Shown here: one piece after another, positions 50,373 through 61,185 of the stretch
How positions within the stretch are numbered: position 1 is the first letter of the stretch
How the letters are laid out: each line of letters starts with the position of its first letter
Source of the DNA: an uncultured Pelagibacteraceae bacterium
Lineage (GTDB): Bacteria; Pseudomonadota; Alphaproteobacteria; Pelagibacterales; Pelagibacteraceae
Length of the DNA: 64,000 nucleotides
Direction of reading: 5' to 3'
Assembly: GCA_902590915.1 (NCBI GenBank)
Contig: CACIYQ010000003.1
Span: 1 to 64,000 of the forward strand
Program-made: the position numbers and the translations under genes
The notes under the pieces: generated by a model
Told to the model about the DNA's origin: nothing
The model's input: the letters and a program-made list of their open reading frames with translations, nothing else
Databases searched by the model: none

Positions 50373-50752
50373 TGAGTGAAGTTAAATTTTCAAAAGAACA
50401 TGAGTGGATTACTTTAGCAGGAGATGTAGCCACAATTGGTATAACTCAACACGCAACTGAAATGCTAGGTGATATAGTATTTGCAGAATTACCTGAGAAG
50501 GGCTCAAATGTTGAAAAGGATGGAACCGCTGGAGTAGTTGAATCTACTAAAGCTGCGAGTGACGTTTATACACCTGTAAGTGGGGAAGTTGTTGATATAA
50601 ACCAAGCTATTGTTGATGATCCTGCAAAAATAAATGAGGATCCTGAGGGTGCAGCTTGGTTTTTTAAATTAAAAATGAAAGATATTTCTGAGTTAGATAG
50701 TTTAATGAATAAAGAGGAATACGATAAGTTTGCAAAGGAGAGCTCTAGTTAA
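50372..50752 (+). CDS. gcvH: Glycine cleavage system H protein
   Basis: [28 protein letters not shown]; lipoyl-Lys motif [19 protein letters not shown]. Confidence 0.98.
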   Translation: MSEVKFSKEHEWITLAGDVATIGITQHATEMLGDIVFAELPEKGSNVEKDGTAGVVESTKAASDVYTPVSGEVVDINQAIVDDPAKINEDPEGAAWFFKLKMKDISELDSLMNKEEYDKFAKESSS

Positions 50753-53622
50753 TGTTACATAATTCACAAAAAGATTTTTTGAGAAGACATATCGGTCCGT
50801 CTGAGGAAGATCAAAAAAAAATGCTCAGTGAACTTAAATATAGTTCTTTAGATGACCTTATAAAAAATACTGTTCCAGAAAAAATACAGTTTAAAGGTGA
50901 ACTAAATATTGGTGAGTCTAATTCAGAATATGAAGCGCTAAGAAAATTAAAAGTGATTTCAAAAAAAAATCAGATTTACTCTAATTTTATTGGAATGGGA
51001 TACTACGGAACTTATACTCCATATGTAATTTTACGAAATATATTAGAAAATCCTGGTTGGTATACTTCATACACACCTTATCAGCCTGAAGTAGCTCAAG
51101 GTAGATTAGAAATGTTACTGAACTTCCAACAGATGATTGTCGATTTTACTGGTATGGACATTGCTAATGCATCTTTACTTGATGAAAGTACAGCTGCTGC
51201 TGAAGCCGTGGGTTTGAGTTACAGGTTAAATAAAAGTGATTGCAAACTAGTATTTGTATCAGAAAACTGTCATCTACAAACAATTGATCTCATAAAAACT
51301 AGGGCAGAACCTATGGGGCTAAAAGTTCTTGTCGGGAATGAAGATAAAGTTTTAGAGAATTTAAAAGAAGATGTTATATGTGGAATTTTACAATATCCTG
51401 GAACCTTAGGTGACATTAAAGATCCAAGTGAATCAATAAGTAAAATCCATAAAAAGAATGGTAAAGCGATACTTGCATGCGATTTACTTTCACTTGCTAA
51501 ATTGAAAACACCAAGAGAACTAGGTGCTGATATAGCCGTGGGTAGTTCTCAACGGTTTGGAATTCCGATGGGTTATGGTGGTCCTCACGCAGCATTTTTT
51601 GCAACAAAAGATGAATATAAAAGATCTTTACCAGGTAGATTAGTAGGAGTTTCAGTGGATAGACACGGAAATAAAGCATATAGATTATCATTACAAACTA
51701 GAGAGCAGCACATAAGAAGAGATAAAGCTACAAGTAACATTTGTACAGCTCAAGCCTTATTAGCAATTGTGTCAGCAGCATATGCTATTTATCACGGTCC
51801 AGAGGGAATTAAAAATATTTCTGAAAGAGTGTCTCAATTAGCAAAAAATTTTGCTGATAAAATAAAACAATCTGGATATGAATTATATTCAGATTATTTT
51901 TTTGATACTGTAACTATTATCACTAAAGATAAGACTGATCAGATTTTCGAAAATGCTTTAAATCAAAAAGTTAATATTAGAAAAGTAAATACGGAAATGT
52001 TATCAGTATCTTTTGATGAAAGAAAAAATGTTTATAGAGTAAACCAACTACTAAAAATTTTTAATGCAGCAGAATCAATTAAAAAAGAAGATCCTGTAGC
52101 AAATTTAGTAAATTTACCAAAAAATTTAATTAGATCTTCTAAATATTTAGAACACCCTGTTTTTAATTCATATCATTCAGAGACAGAAATGCTTAGATAT
52201 CTTAAAAAGTTAGAAGATAAAGATATAGCTCTTAACAGAACCATGATTGCACTAGGCTCATGTACTATGAAATTAAATGCTACTGCAGAAATGATACCTA
52301 TTTCATGGAGAGAATTAGCTGAGCCTCATCCGTTTGTGCCTGTTGAACAGATGGAGGGTTATCGAGAATTGTTCACTGATCTTAAAAATTGGCTAAGATC
52401 AATCACCGGTTTTTCTGGAGTTTCGCTTCAGCCGAATGCAGGTGCTCAAGGTGAATATGCGGGATTAATGGTAATACGAAAATATCACTTAGACAGAGGT
52501 GATGAAAATAGAAATATATGTTTAATACCTAGCTCAGCACATGGAACAAATCCAGCAAGTGCACAAATGGTTGGAATGAAAGTTGTAGTAGTTGATTGTG
52601 ATAAAGAAGGGAATGTAGATTTTGAAGATTTAAAGAAAAAAGCGGAAACACATTCAGAAAATCTTGGAGCTTTGATGGTTACATATCCATCAACACATGG
52701 TGTTTTTGAAGAAAAAATATCAGATATCTGTGATTTAGTTCATAAACATGGTGGTCAAGTTTATATGGATGGTGCAAACCTAAATGCGCTCGTAGGTATT
52801 GCAAAACCTGGAAATTTTGGTCCAGATGTTTGTCATATAAACTTACACAAAACTTTCTGTATTCCACATGGTGGTGGAGGACCAGGTATGGGTCCAATTG
52901 CTTGCAAAAGACACTTACAAGTTTATTTGCCCAATCATCCAGTGGTTAAAGATTGTGGTCCTGCAACAGGTATAGGCGCAGTTTCTGCAGCACCATGGGG
53001 TAGTTCAAGTATTTTATCTATTTCATGGATGTATATAAAAATGATGGGTTCTCAAGGTTTAAAATTAGCAACAGAAGTTGCCATCTTAAACGCCAATTAT
53101 ATAGCTCATAGATTAAAAAACCATTTTCCAATTTTATACAAAGGTACTAATGGGAATGTTGCGCATGAATGTATAATTGATATTAGATCAATTAAAAGTG
53201 AAACGGGTGTGAGCGAGGAAGACATTGCAAAAAGATTAATAGACTATGGGTTCCATGCACCAACAATGTCTTGGCCAGTTGCTGGCACAATGATGATAGA
53301 GCCTACCGAGAGTGAAAGTTTAACAGAAATGGATAGATTTTGTGATACTTTAATAAATATTAAAACGGAAATAGAAATGATCAAGTCGGGTAAATTTGAT
53401 AAAATAGATAATCCAATTAAAAATGCACCTCACACTGATATTGAACTTTCGTCAGATGAATGGGAACACAAATATTCTAGACAGCAAGCAGCGTATCCTG
53501 CAAAATTCTTGAAAACAAATAAATTTTGGCCTCCAGTCGCAAGAGTAGACAATGTTTATGGAGATAAAAATATTTTTTGTACTTGTCCAAGTATAGATGA
53601 GTTTAAAGAAGATGCAGCATAA
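50752..53622 (+). CDS. gcvP: Glycine dehydrogenase (decarboxylating) P protein, fused form
   Basis: FLRRHIGPSEEDQKKML; MGYYGTYTPYVILRNILENPGWYTSYTPYQPE; HLNLHKTFCIPHGGGGPG-type HINLHKTFCIPHGGGGPGMGP PLP site. Confidence 0.98.
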   Translation: MLHNSQKDFLRRHIGPSEEDQKKMLSELKYSSLDDLIKNTVPEKIQFKGELNIGESNSEYEALRKLKVISKKNQIYSNFIGMGYYGTYTPYVILRNILENPGWYTSYTPYQPEVAQGRLEMLLNFQQMIVDFTGMDIANASLLDESTAAAEAVGLSYRLNKSDCKLVFVSENCHLQTIDLIKTRAEPMGLKVLVGNEDKVLENLKEDVICGILQYPGTLGDIKDPSESISKIHKKNGKAILACDLLSLAKLKTPRELGADIAVGSSQRFGIPMGYGGPHAAFFATKDEYKRSLPGRLVGVSVDRHGNKAYRLSLQTREQHIRRDKATSNICTAQALLAIVSAAYAIYHGPEGIKNISERVSQLAKNFADKIKQSGYELYSDYFFDTVTIITKDKTDQIFENALNQKVNIRKVNTEMLSVSFDERKNVYRVNQLLKIFNAAESIKKEDPVANLVNLPKNLIRSSKYLEHPVFNSYHSETEMLRYLKKLEDKDIALNRTMIALGSCTMKLNATAEMIPISWRELAEPHPFVPVEQMEGYRELFTDLKNWLRSITGFSGVSLQPNAGAQGEYAGLMVIRKYHLDRGDENRNICLIPSSAHGTNPASAQMVGMKVVVVDCDKEGNVDFEDLKKKAETHSENLGALMVTYPSTHGVFEEKISDICDLVHKHGGQVYMDGANLNALVGIAKPGNFGPDVCHINLHKTFCIPHGGGGPGMGPIACKRHLQVYLPNHPVVKDCGPATGIGAVSAAPWGSSSILSISWMYIKMMGSQGLKLATEVAILNANYIAHRLKNHFPILYKGTNGNVAHECIIDIRSIKSETGVSEEDIAKRLIDYGFHAPTMSWPVAGTMMIEPTESESLTEMDRFCDTLINIKTEIEMIKSGKFDKIDNPIKNAPHTDIELSSDEWEHKYSRQQAAYPAKFLKTNKFWPPVARVDNVYGDKNIFCTCPSIDEFKEDAA

Positions 53623-53628
53623 AAATTA

Positions 53629-54867
53629 ATGAAAATTGCTGTTGTCGGCTCAGGTATTTCTGGTTTAAGTGCTGCATACTATTTATCCAAAAAACATCAT
53701 GTAGATCTTTTTGAAAAAGAAGACCGTTTTGGGGGCCACTCACATACCATTGATCTTACTTTTGGAGAAAAAAAAGTCTCTGTTGATATAGGTTTTATTG
53801 TATTTAACTTTCAAACATACCCAAATTTAATAAAATTTTTTAAAGAAAATAGTATTGAAATTGAAAAAAGTGACATGTCTTTTTCAGTTTCAGTTGATAA
53901 TACAAATTTTGAATATTGTGGAAAAGGGATAAGTGGTATTTTCACTAATAGATTAAATTTGTTTAATTTAAAATTTTTAAAAATGTTCTTTGATATAATT
54001 AAATTTTATAAAAAAAGTGATCAAGAAAGTATCTCAGAAGAAAAATTAACTTTAGGTGAATATCTTAAAAAAAATAGATTATCAAAACCATTTGTAGATT
54101 ACCATATAATTCCCATGGTTTCAGCTATTTGGTCAATGCCCCCATTAGAAGCAAGTAAGATGCCAATAAATTTTTTTTTAAAATTTTTCCAAAATCATGG
54201 TTTATTTAAATTAAAAAATAGACCTCAATGGTATACAGTATCAAATAGAAGCAGAACTTATGTAAATCACATCATATCAAACATTAGTGGTGAGCATTAT
54301 AAAAATTATAAAGTTAAAAAATTAAAAAGAAAGCCCTCAGGTATTGATTTATACTATGGAGGGCAAAGTGAGTTTTTTGATTATGACAAAGTAGTCATAG
54401 CAACTCATGCAGATGAAGCTTTAGAATTAATCGATAATCCAACAGAGGACGAGAAAAAAATTCTATCTAATTTTAGCTATAAAGAAAATATCGCGTATAT
54501 TCATACGGATGTTAGAGCTATGCCTAAGAACAAAAAAGCTTGGAGTTCTTGGAATTCATCTATCGATGATAAAAATGTTGAAAAGAACTCAATTAGTTAT
54601 TGGTTAAATTTGTTACAAAATTTAAAGTGTGAACAAGATATTTTTTTGACCTTAAATCCATATTTTGAGATTGATAAGTCAAAAATACTTAAAAAAGTTA
54701 GATTTACTCATCCATATTATGATCAAATAGCATTAGATACGCAACACGATCTCTCTAAATTACAAAATCAAAAAGACCTACTTTTTTGTGGAAGTTATTT
54801 TGGTTACGGATTTCATGAAGATGGAATAAAATCATCTATTGAAATGCTGAATAACCTTAATGATTAA
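53629..54867 (+). CDS. FAD-dependent oxidoreductase (amine oxidase-like)
   Basis: IAVVGSGISGLSAAYYLSKKHHVDLFEKEDRFGGHSHTI; C-terminal FCGSYFGYGFHEDGIKSSIEM. Confidence 0.85.
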   Translation: MKIAVVGSGISGLSAAYYLSKKHHVDLFEKEDRFGGHSHTIDLTFGEKKVSVDIGFIVFNFQTYPNLIKFFKENSIEIEKSDMSFSVSVDNTNFEYCGKGISGIFTNRLNLFNLKFLKMFFDIIKFYKKSDQESISEEKLTLGEYLKKNRLSKPFVDYHIIPMVSAIWSMPPLEASKMPINFFLKFFQNHGLFKLKNRPQWYTVSNRSRTYVNHIISNISGEHYKNYKVKKLKRKPSGIDLYYGGQSEFFDYDKVVIATHADEALELIDNPTEDEKKILSNFSYKENIAYIHTDVRAMPKNKKAWSSWNSSIDDKNVEKNSISYWLNLLQNLKCEQDIFLTLNPYFEIDKSKILKKVRFTHPYYDQIALDTQHDLSKLQNQKDLLFCGSYFGYGFHEDGIKSSIEMLNNLND

Positions 54868-55624
54868 CTCTTGTATATATACTGGAACAGTAATCCATAA
54901 ACGATTTAAACCTAAAGAGCATTTCTTTAAATATAAAGTTTTTTCATTATTGATAGATTTATCTGAACTTGAGACATTGAATGATAAAATAAGATTTTTT
55001 TCTCTAAATCGTTTTAATTTAATCAGTTTTCAAGAAAAAGATCATGGAGAACGAGATGGTTCATCACTAACCAAATGGGTAGAAAAACACCTAAAGCAAA
55101 ATAATATTAAATCGGAAAATATTAAAATTAAACTTTTGTGTTACCCAAGAATATTGGGATACGTTTTTAATCCTCTTAGTATTTTTTTTATTTACGACAA
55201 TCAAGAACAGTTGGTATCAATTTTATATGAAGTAAAAAATACTTTTGGAGAACAACATACTTATGTATTTAGGGTGGATAACAAAAATAATTTAATAAAG
55301 AATAATTGCTCAAAGAAATTTCATGTATCTCCATTTATTGAAATGGACTGTCAGTACTTTTTTAAAATATTAAAACCAGGAGATAAATTATCAGTAATTA
55401 TTGATCAATATGATAAAGATGGAAAGATTTTGTTTGCTTCTCAAGATGGTGTAAGAAATGACCTAAATAGTTCACAATTAATTAAATCTTATCTAAAACA
55501 TCCTTTAATGACTCTAAAAATTATTTCTGCGATACATTTTGAAGCGTTCAAATTATGGTTAAAAGGAATAAGATTAGTAAAAAAAAAATTTAATATTAAA
55601 AATAATTTAACAGTTGAGAATTAA
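54860..55624 (+). CDS. DUF1365 family protein
   Basis: YTGTVIHKRFKPKEHFFKYKVFSLLIDLSEL; CYPRILGYVFNPLSIFFIYD; EVKNTFGEQHTYVF. Confidence 0.88.
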   Translation: MINSCIYTGTVIHKRFKPKEHFFKYKVFSLLIDLSELETLNDKIRFFSLNRFNLISFQEKDHGERDGSSLTKWVEKHLKQNNIKSENIKIKLLCYPRILGYVFNPLSIFFIYDNQEQLVSILYEVKNTFGEQHTYVFRVDNKNNLIKNNCSKKFHVSPFIEMDCQYFFKILKPGDKLSVIIDQYDKDGKILFASQDGVRNDLNSSQLIKSYLKHPLMTLKIISAIHFEAFKLWLKGIRLVKKKFNIKNNLTVEN

Positions 55625-56802
55625 TGTTTTTAAATAAGTTATCAGATAAATTAGTTTTTAATTTTTTAAGTAAAATTGATTATGGTTATCTTGAAATTAA
55701 ATCTTTTAATGGAGAATTATTGAAATTTGGAAACCCAGAAGAGCCACTAAGTGCAAATATAACGATAAAAAAACAAAGTTTTAATTATAATTTGATACGA
55801 GGAGGCAGTATTGGATTTGCTGAGTCTTATATGAGAGGTGAGTTTGAAACTGATAATCTTTCAAATTTAATTGAACTTACAGCAAGGAATATTAAAATTA
55901 TTCATAAATTTTCTGGTTTACTTGATGTACCAGTAATTAATTATATTAAAAATAAAATTATCAAAAATACAAAAAGCAGGAGTAAGAAAAATATTGCAAA
56001 ACATTATGATTTAGGAAATGAATTCTTCTCACTTTGGCTTGATGACACTTTAACTTACTCAAGTGCTATTTTTAATGAACATTCTAAAAATTTGTCTGAA
56101 GCACAAAATAATAAATATCAAAAATTAATAGATCTTATAAAACCAAAAAGTGGTGATAAGGTTTTAGAAATAGGGTGTGGTTGGGGTGGTTTTGCAGAGT
56201 ATTTAGGTAAAAAATATGATGTAAAACTTGATTGTATAACGATTTCAAAAAAGCAATTTGAATATGCAAAACAAAGAATTCACAATTGTGGCCTTAATGA
56301 AAAAGTTAATATTGAAATTAAAGATTATCGAGATTTGCAAGGAAAATATAATTCAATCGCCTCAATAGAAATGATAGAAGCTGTTGGTCAAAATTATCTT
56401 AAAAGTTATTTTAAAACTATCAGAGACCACTTATCGGGAGGAGGTAAAGCAGCTATTCAAGCAATAACAATTGATGATAATTTATTTGATAGATATAAAA
56501 ATAAACAAGATTTTATTCAAAAATATATCTTTCCTGGTGGATTTCTACCAAACAAGAATAGCATAAACAGATATGTTTCAGACAACGGACTTACAATAAA
56601 CTCATATATCTCTTACGCAGACCATTATGCAAATACATTAGCAATATGGAGAAATGAATTTACTAAAAAGTGGGAATTAATTAAAAATCAAGGTTTTGAT
56701 TTAAAATTTAAACGAATGTGGGAATTTTATCTTTCTTATTGTGAAGCTGGTTTCAAATCAAAGAATATAGATTTAATTCAATTTTCGCTTCAAAATAAAT
56801 AA
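55624..56802 (+). CDS. cfa: Cyclopropane-fatty-acyl-phospholipid synthase family methyltransferase
   Basis: HYDLGNEFFSLWLDDTLTYSSAIF; VLEIGCGWGGFAEYLGKKY; SIEMIEAVGQNYLKSYF; FPGGFLPN. Confidence 0.9.
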   Translation: MFLNKLSDKLVFNFLSKIDYGYLEIKSFNGELLKFGNPEEPLSANITIKKQSFNYNLIRGGSIGFAESYMRGEFETDNLSNLIELTARNIKIIHKFSGLLDVPVINYIKNKIIKNTKSRSKKNIAKHYDLGNEFFSLWLDDTLTYSSAIFNEHSKNLSEAQNNKYQKLIDLIKPKSGDKVLEIGCGWGGFAEYLGKKYDVKLDCITISKKQFEYAKQRIHNCGLNEKVNIEIKDYRDLQGKYNSIASIEMIEAVGQNYLKSYFKTIRDHLSGGGKAAIQAITIDDNLFDRYKNKQDFIQKYIFPGGFLPNKNSINRYVSDNGLTINSYISYADHYANTLAIWRNEFTKKWELIKNQGFDLKFKRMWEFYLSYCEAGFKSKNIDLIQFSLQNK

Positions 56803-56820
56803 TTGATAAAAAGGATGTTT

Positions 56821-57369
56821 ATGAAAATAATAAAAATAATTAAATCTATTTCGTTGATAATTTGTGTTTTCTTAATTACAAGTTGCTCTAATAATAGCGC
56901 TATGAAACCAGAGGATTTTAAAAATAAAGAGCCAAGATTGGTCATTGAAGAATATTTAAGTGGAAATGTTAAGGCATGGGGCGTTCTACAAAATAGATCT
57001 GGTAAAGTTACAAGGCAGTTTAATGCAGATTTAAATGGGACTTGGGATGGAAAACAACTAGTCTTAAAAGAAAAATTTAATTGGGATGATGGTGAGGTTC
57101 AAGACAGAGAATGGACTATTAATAAAATAGATGAACACAATTATGAGGGAACCGCGGGTGATGTTGTCGGAAAAGCTATTGGTTACTCATATGGTCCAGC
57201 TTTTAAATTTGAATATGTTTTATTAGTCCCAGTGAAAGGAAAAGAATTAAAAATTACATTTGATGATTGGATTTTTAAACAAGATGAACGCGTTGCCATT
57301 AATAGAGCGACGATGACTAAATTTGGTTTTAAGGTTGCAGAGTTGACCGTTGTATTTGTAAAAGATTAA
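56821..57369 (+). CDS. DUF3833-like lipoprotein
   Basis: Lipobox LITSC; KPEDFKNKEPRLVIEEYLSGNVKAWGVLQNRSGKVTRQF; start trimmed to ATG after AAAAGGA. Confidence 0.75.
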   Translation: MKIIKIIKSISLIICVFLITSCSNNSAMKPEDFKNKEPRLVIEEYLSGNVKAWGVLQNRSGKVTRQFNADLNGTWDGKQLVLKEKFNWDDGEVQDREWTINKIDEHNYEGTAGDVVGKAIGYSYGPAFKFEYVLLVPVKGKELKITFDDWIFKQDERVAINRATMTKFGFKVAELTVVFVKD

Positions 57370-58128
57370 TTATTTCTTTTGATATTTTGTTAATTGACCC
57401 ACTAAGTTGAAATATATCTTGCTTGGTAGAAAACTCAGTATTTTAAGGGTAATTGTAAGAGTCTTTGGAAAATGTATTTCAAATGATTTTTTATTGACTA
57501 AACCATCATAAATTTGATTTGCAGCATACTCAGTTGTTTTTAAGAAAGGCATTTTGAAATCATTCTTATCTGTCATTGGAGTTTTTATAAATCCTGGAGA
57601 TACTAAGCAAACACGAACATTAAATCTTTTGAAATCAAAATATAGGCTCTCAGCTAAATTATTTAATGCAGATTTAGATGGACCATAACCTGTAGAATTA
57701 GGTAGTCCTCTGTAACCAGCAATGGAGGAAACTATAGTAATTATACCTTGTTTTCTTTCTTTAAAGTACTTTTCAACAGCTTTTATCGAATTCACTGTTC
57801 CAAAAAAATTTACTTTAAATACCTGTTCCATTTGTTCTACATCAATATCTTTCTCTTTTTTTGGATCCCATGTACCAGTCGAAAAAAAACAAATATCAAT
57901 ATTATTGTATTTACTTTTAATTTCATTGAATACCTCAAAACAATTTTCTTTGTGAGTAACATCTAAAGGAAAAGCTGTGATATTTTCATATTGATTACAA
58001 AGTTCTTTTAATAGTTCCTCTCTCCTAGCAGAAACTGCAACATTCCATCCTTTACTCGAAAATTTGATTGCAAGAGCCTTACCAATTCCTGTACTTCCAC
58101 CCGTAATCCATATTGTTTTTTTATTCAT
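57370..58128 (-). CDS. SDR-family oxidoreductase
   Basis: IWITGGSTGIGKALAIKFSSKGWNVAVSARR; IVSSIAGYRGLPNSTGYGPSKSAL. Confidence 0.88.
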   Translation of the reverse strand: MNKKTIWITGGSTGIGKALAIKFSSKGWNVAVSARREELLKELCNQYENITAFPLDVTHKENCFEVFNEIKSKYNNIDICFFSTGTWDPKKEKDIDVEQMEQVFKVNFFGTVNSIKAVEKYFKERKQGIITIVSSIAGYRGLPNSTGYGPSKSALNNLAESLYFDFKRFNVRVCLVSPGFIKTPMTDKNDFKMPFLKTTEYAANQIYDGLVNKKSFEIHFPKTLTITLKILSFLPSKIYFNLVGQLTKYQKK

Positions 58129-58151
58129 AGTTAATCGTATATATTACTAAC

Positions 58152-58619
58152 ATGTTTAAAAATAAATTTTTAACATTTATCTCCTTTCTTTCAGTGACTT
58201 TTGGAGCGTCGTTAATTGGAACCTTTTCTACAATCAATTATAAAGAACCGTGGTATTCTTCAATAAATAAACCAGCCTTCAGTCCTCCAGATTGGGTCTT
58301 TGGACCTGTGTGGACAACTTTGTATTTAATGATGACAATTGCAATATGGTTATTTTGGCATTCAAAGACTAGGGATAAAAATACAGTTTACATTTATATA
58401 ATTCATCTTTTATTCAATACAACTTGGAGTGTAGTTTTCTTTGTTTTTCATAATATGGTCTTAGCTTTATTTGTATTAATTTTATTGATTGGACTAATAA
58501 TTAATCTCATTTTAAGATTTAAACTTGCTAACGAAGTTAGTAGCTATTTGATGATTCCTTATTTACTTTGGTGTAGCTTTGCATTGATTCTAAATATAAA
58601 TCTTATTATGATAAATTAA
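58152..58619 (+). CDS. TspO/MBR family protein
   Basis: Five TM; WYSSINKPAFSPPDWVFGPVWTTLYLMM; NTTWSVVFF. Confidence 0.93.
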   Translation: MFKNKFLTFISFLSVTFGASLIGTFSTINYKEPWYSSINKPAFSPPDWVFGPVWTTLYLMMTIAIWLFWHSKTRDKNTVYIYIIHLLFNTTWSVVFFVFHNMVLALFVLILLIGLIINLILRFKLANEVSSYLMIPYLLWCSFALILNINLIMIN

Positions 58620-58620
58620 T

Positions 58621-59724
58621 ATGGATGATGTTGTAGTAATAGGTGGTGGGATAATAGGTGCTGCAACAGCTTATTTTTTATCTAAAGAGGGTCGAAAAGT
58701 AAAAGTAATAGAAAAAGACCCCACATATAAAACTGCTTCTTTTCCATTGTCTTTAGGCGGATTTAGAAGACAATTTTTCCAAAAAGAAAATATTTTATTG
58801 GGTAAATTCGCAAGAGAATTTATTAATCAAATACCACAACTATTAAAAACTGAAAAAAATCCAAATCCAACAGCAAGTATGGTAACCAATGGTTACCTTT
58901 TAATGTTTGGACCCGAGCATGCAGAAGAACAATACCGAGCTTTAGAAAATCATAAAAAATGTGAGGCAGGAACAAAAAATATTAAGGGATCAGAATTAAC
59001 AAAAATATTTCCTTACATAAATAATAAAGGTATAGAAACAGCAACTTATACAGATAATCAAACTGAAGGTTGGATTGATCCATTTCTATTCCATACTGCT
59101 TTAAAAAGTAAAGCAATAGATCTTGGTGCAGATTTTGTTAAAGGAGAAATTAAAAATATTTCTGAAGTTAAGGCTAAAACTATTGTTTCTGCTGCAGGCT
59201 GTTGGACAAAAAAATTACTTAATGATATTCCCGTAGTACCACAAAAACATACAGTTTTTAGAGTGAAATGTCCTAAATATATTCAAGAAATGCCCTTAAC
59301 TGGAGATTTAACAACAGGAGTTTATTGGAGACCAGAAGGAGGAGAATATTTAGCAGGATCACCAATCTCAGTGTTTGATGCTGAAAATTTAGAACCTGCT
59401 TGGAATGATTTTGAAGAATTAGTTTGGCCAGCACTAGCTAAAAGAATACCAGCTTTTGAAAAATTAAAACTTACTGGAGGATGGGCCGGATATTATGACT
59501 GCAACAAACTTGATAACAATGCAGTTGTTGGAAAGCACCCAAAGTATGAGAATGTTTACATGGCATCTGGCTTTACTGGAAGAGGATTAATGCAGGCACC
59601 TGGCATAGGAAGAGCCTTAACAGAACTAATTACAACTGGTTCTTATCAAACAATTGATATTAGTGATTTTTCAGTTGAAAGAGTATTGGGTAATACTGCT
59701 CGCAGAGAACCATACGTCTTATAA
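58621..59724 (+). CDS. FAD-dependent oxidoreductase, DAO family
   Basis: DVVVIGGGIIGAATAYFLSKEGRKVKVIEKD; GWAGYYDCNKLDNNAVVGKHPKYENVYMASGFTGRGLMQAPGIGRAL. Confidence 0.88.
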   Translation: MDDVVVIGGGIIGAATAYFLSKEGRKVKVIEKDPTYKTASFPLSLGGFRRQFFQKENILLGKFAREFINQIPQLLKTEKNPNPTASMVTNGYLLMFGPEHAEEQYRALENHKKCEAGTKNIKGSELTKIFPYINNKGIETATYTDNQTEGWIDPFLFHTALKSKAIDLGADFVKGEIKNISEVKAKTIVSAAGCWTKKLLNDIPVVPQKHTVFRVKCPKYIQEMPLTGDLTTGVYWRPEGGEYLAGSPISVFDAENLEPAWNDFEELVWPALAKRIPAFEKLKLTGGWAGYYDCNKLDNNAVVGKHPKYENVYMASGFTGRGLMQAPGIGRALTELITTGSYQTIDISDFSVERVLGNTARREPYVL

Positions 59725-59726
59725 TT

Positions 59727-61181
59727 TTAAGTCCCACAAAAAGTTTGATATTTTTCTTTAGATGCTGGAGGTGGGGATTGAAATTCTGAAAAATTACCTT
59801 TTGGGTTATAAGGTTTTTGTATAATAGATAATAATCTAACTAGTGTTTTATAATTATCTTTATCTGCATCAATTAAAGCTTCCTCTACCTTATGATTTCT
59901 AGGAATAATAAGTGGATTAACTTTTTTCATTAATTTAATTTGTTTTTCTTTATTAGAATTATTTAATCTTGATCTATTTTTCCATTTCTTAACCCAATCA
60001 GTAAAACTTTTTTCATTATAAATTTCGTCCTTAATAGGCATTTCCATTAAATAACTAAATGTATTTGTGTAATCTGCCTTATTTTTTTTCATCCAATTCA
60101 GTAATGAATTAATAAGATCTTGGTCATCTTTGTTCTCGCCAAATAAACCAAGCTTAGATTTCATCATGTTTAACCATTTTTTTTCATAAATATTTTGAAA
60201 GTTATCTATAATTTCAGTAGCTGTCTTAATAGCCTGGTCTTCATCTTTATCAATAAGTGGAATTAAACATTCGGCAAATCTTGCTAAATTCCATTTAGCT
60301 ATTGGTGGCTGATTAGAAAATGCGTATCTTCCAAATTTATCAATTGAACTAAATACAGTTTTTGGATCATAGTGATCCATAAAGGCACAAGGACCATAAT
60401 CTATAGTTTCGCCTGAGATTGCCATATTGTCTGTATTCATCACTCCATGAATAAATCCAACCCTCATCCAATCTACTATTAGCTGACATTGTTTTTCAAT
60501 TACCAGATTTAATAAATCTACGGCTTTTGTTTTTGAAGATTTAATTTCTGGATAATGTCTATCTACTGTATAATCAATTAGTATCTCTAATTCATTAATA
60601 TTTTGTTTTGCAGCAATGTACTGAAATGTTCCAACTCGAATATGACTTGAGGCAACTCTGGTTAATATTGCGCCTTCTAATAAATTTTCCCTGACGACCT
60701 TCTCTCCAGTTTTAGTTACTGCAAGACTTCTTGTTGTGGGAATATTTAATGAATGAATAGCTTCACTTATAATATATTCCCTGAGCATAGGTCCTAATGC
60801 AGCACGTCCATCACCACCTCTTGAAAAAGAAGTTCTGCCTGATCCTTTAAATTGAATATCGTATCGTTTTTTTTGACTGGTTACATGCTCACCAATTAAA
60901 ACTGCTCTTCCATCACCCAACATTGTAAAATGTCCAAATTGATGTCCAGCATAAGCTTGGGCCAAGGAACTAGTTCCTTGTGGCAGAACATTTCCTGCAA
61001 ATAGAGCAGACAATTCATTTTTATCTATTTTAGAAAAATCAAGCCCTAACTCCTCTGCTAATTCTTCATTTAAGATAACCAATTCAGGATTTAATACTGA
61101 AACGGGTTTAATAATCTCCTTAAAAGCTTCTGGTAATTTTGAATATGAATTATCAAAATTCCAATTAATATTATTTTTCAC
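59727..61181 (-). CDS. selO: Protein adenylyltransferase SelO (YdiU/UPF0061 family)
   Basis: AYAGHQFGHFTMLGDGRAVLIGE; FKGSGRTSFSRGGDGRAALGPMLREYIISEAIHSLNIPTTRSLA; HGVMNTDNMAISGETIDYGPCAFMD; C-terminal FCGT. Confidence 0.95.
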   Translation of the reverse strand: MKNNINWNFDNSYSKLPEAFKEIIKPVSVLNPELVILNEELAEELGLDFSKIDKNELSALFAGNVLPQGTSSLAQAYAGHQFGHFTMLGDGRAVLIGEHVTSQKKRYDIQFKGSGRTSFSRGGDGRAALGPMLREYIISEAIHSLNIPTTRSLAVTKTGEKVVRENLLEGAILTRVASSHIRVGTFQYIAAKQNINELEILIDYTVDRHYPEIKSSKTKAVDLLNLVIEKQCQLIVDWMRVGFIHGVMNTDNMAISGETIDYGPCAFMDHYDPKTVFSSIDKFGRYAFSNQPPIAKWNLARFAECLIPLIDKDEDQAIKTATEIIDNFQNIYEKKWLNMMKSKLGLFGENKDDQDLINSLLNWMKKNKADYTNTFSYLMEMPIKDEIYNEKSFTDWVKKWKNRSRLNNSNKEKQIKLMKKVNPLIIPRNHKVEEALIDADKDNYKTLVRLLSIIQKPYNPKGNFSEFQSPPPASKEKYQTFCGT

Positions 61182-61185
61182 AAAT

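Noticed and set aside
57722-57966. Two overlapping plus-strand ORFs opposite an SDR gene
   Set aside because: Overlap each other in different frames and a convincing SDR; AT-rich low-complexity peptides
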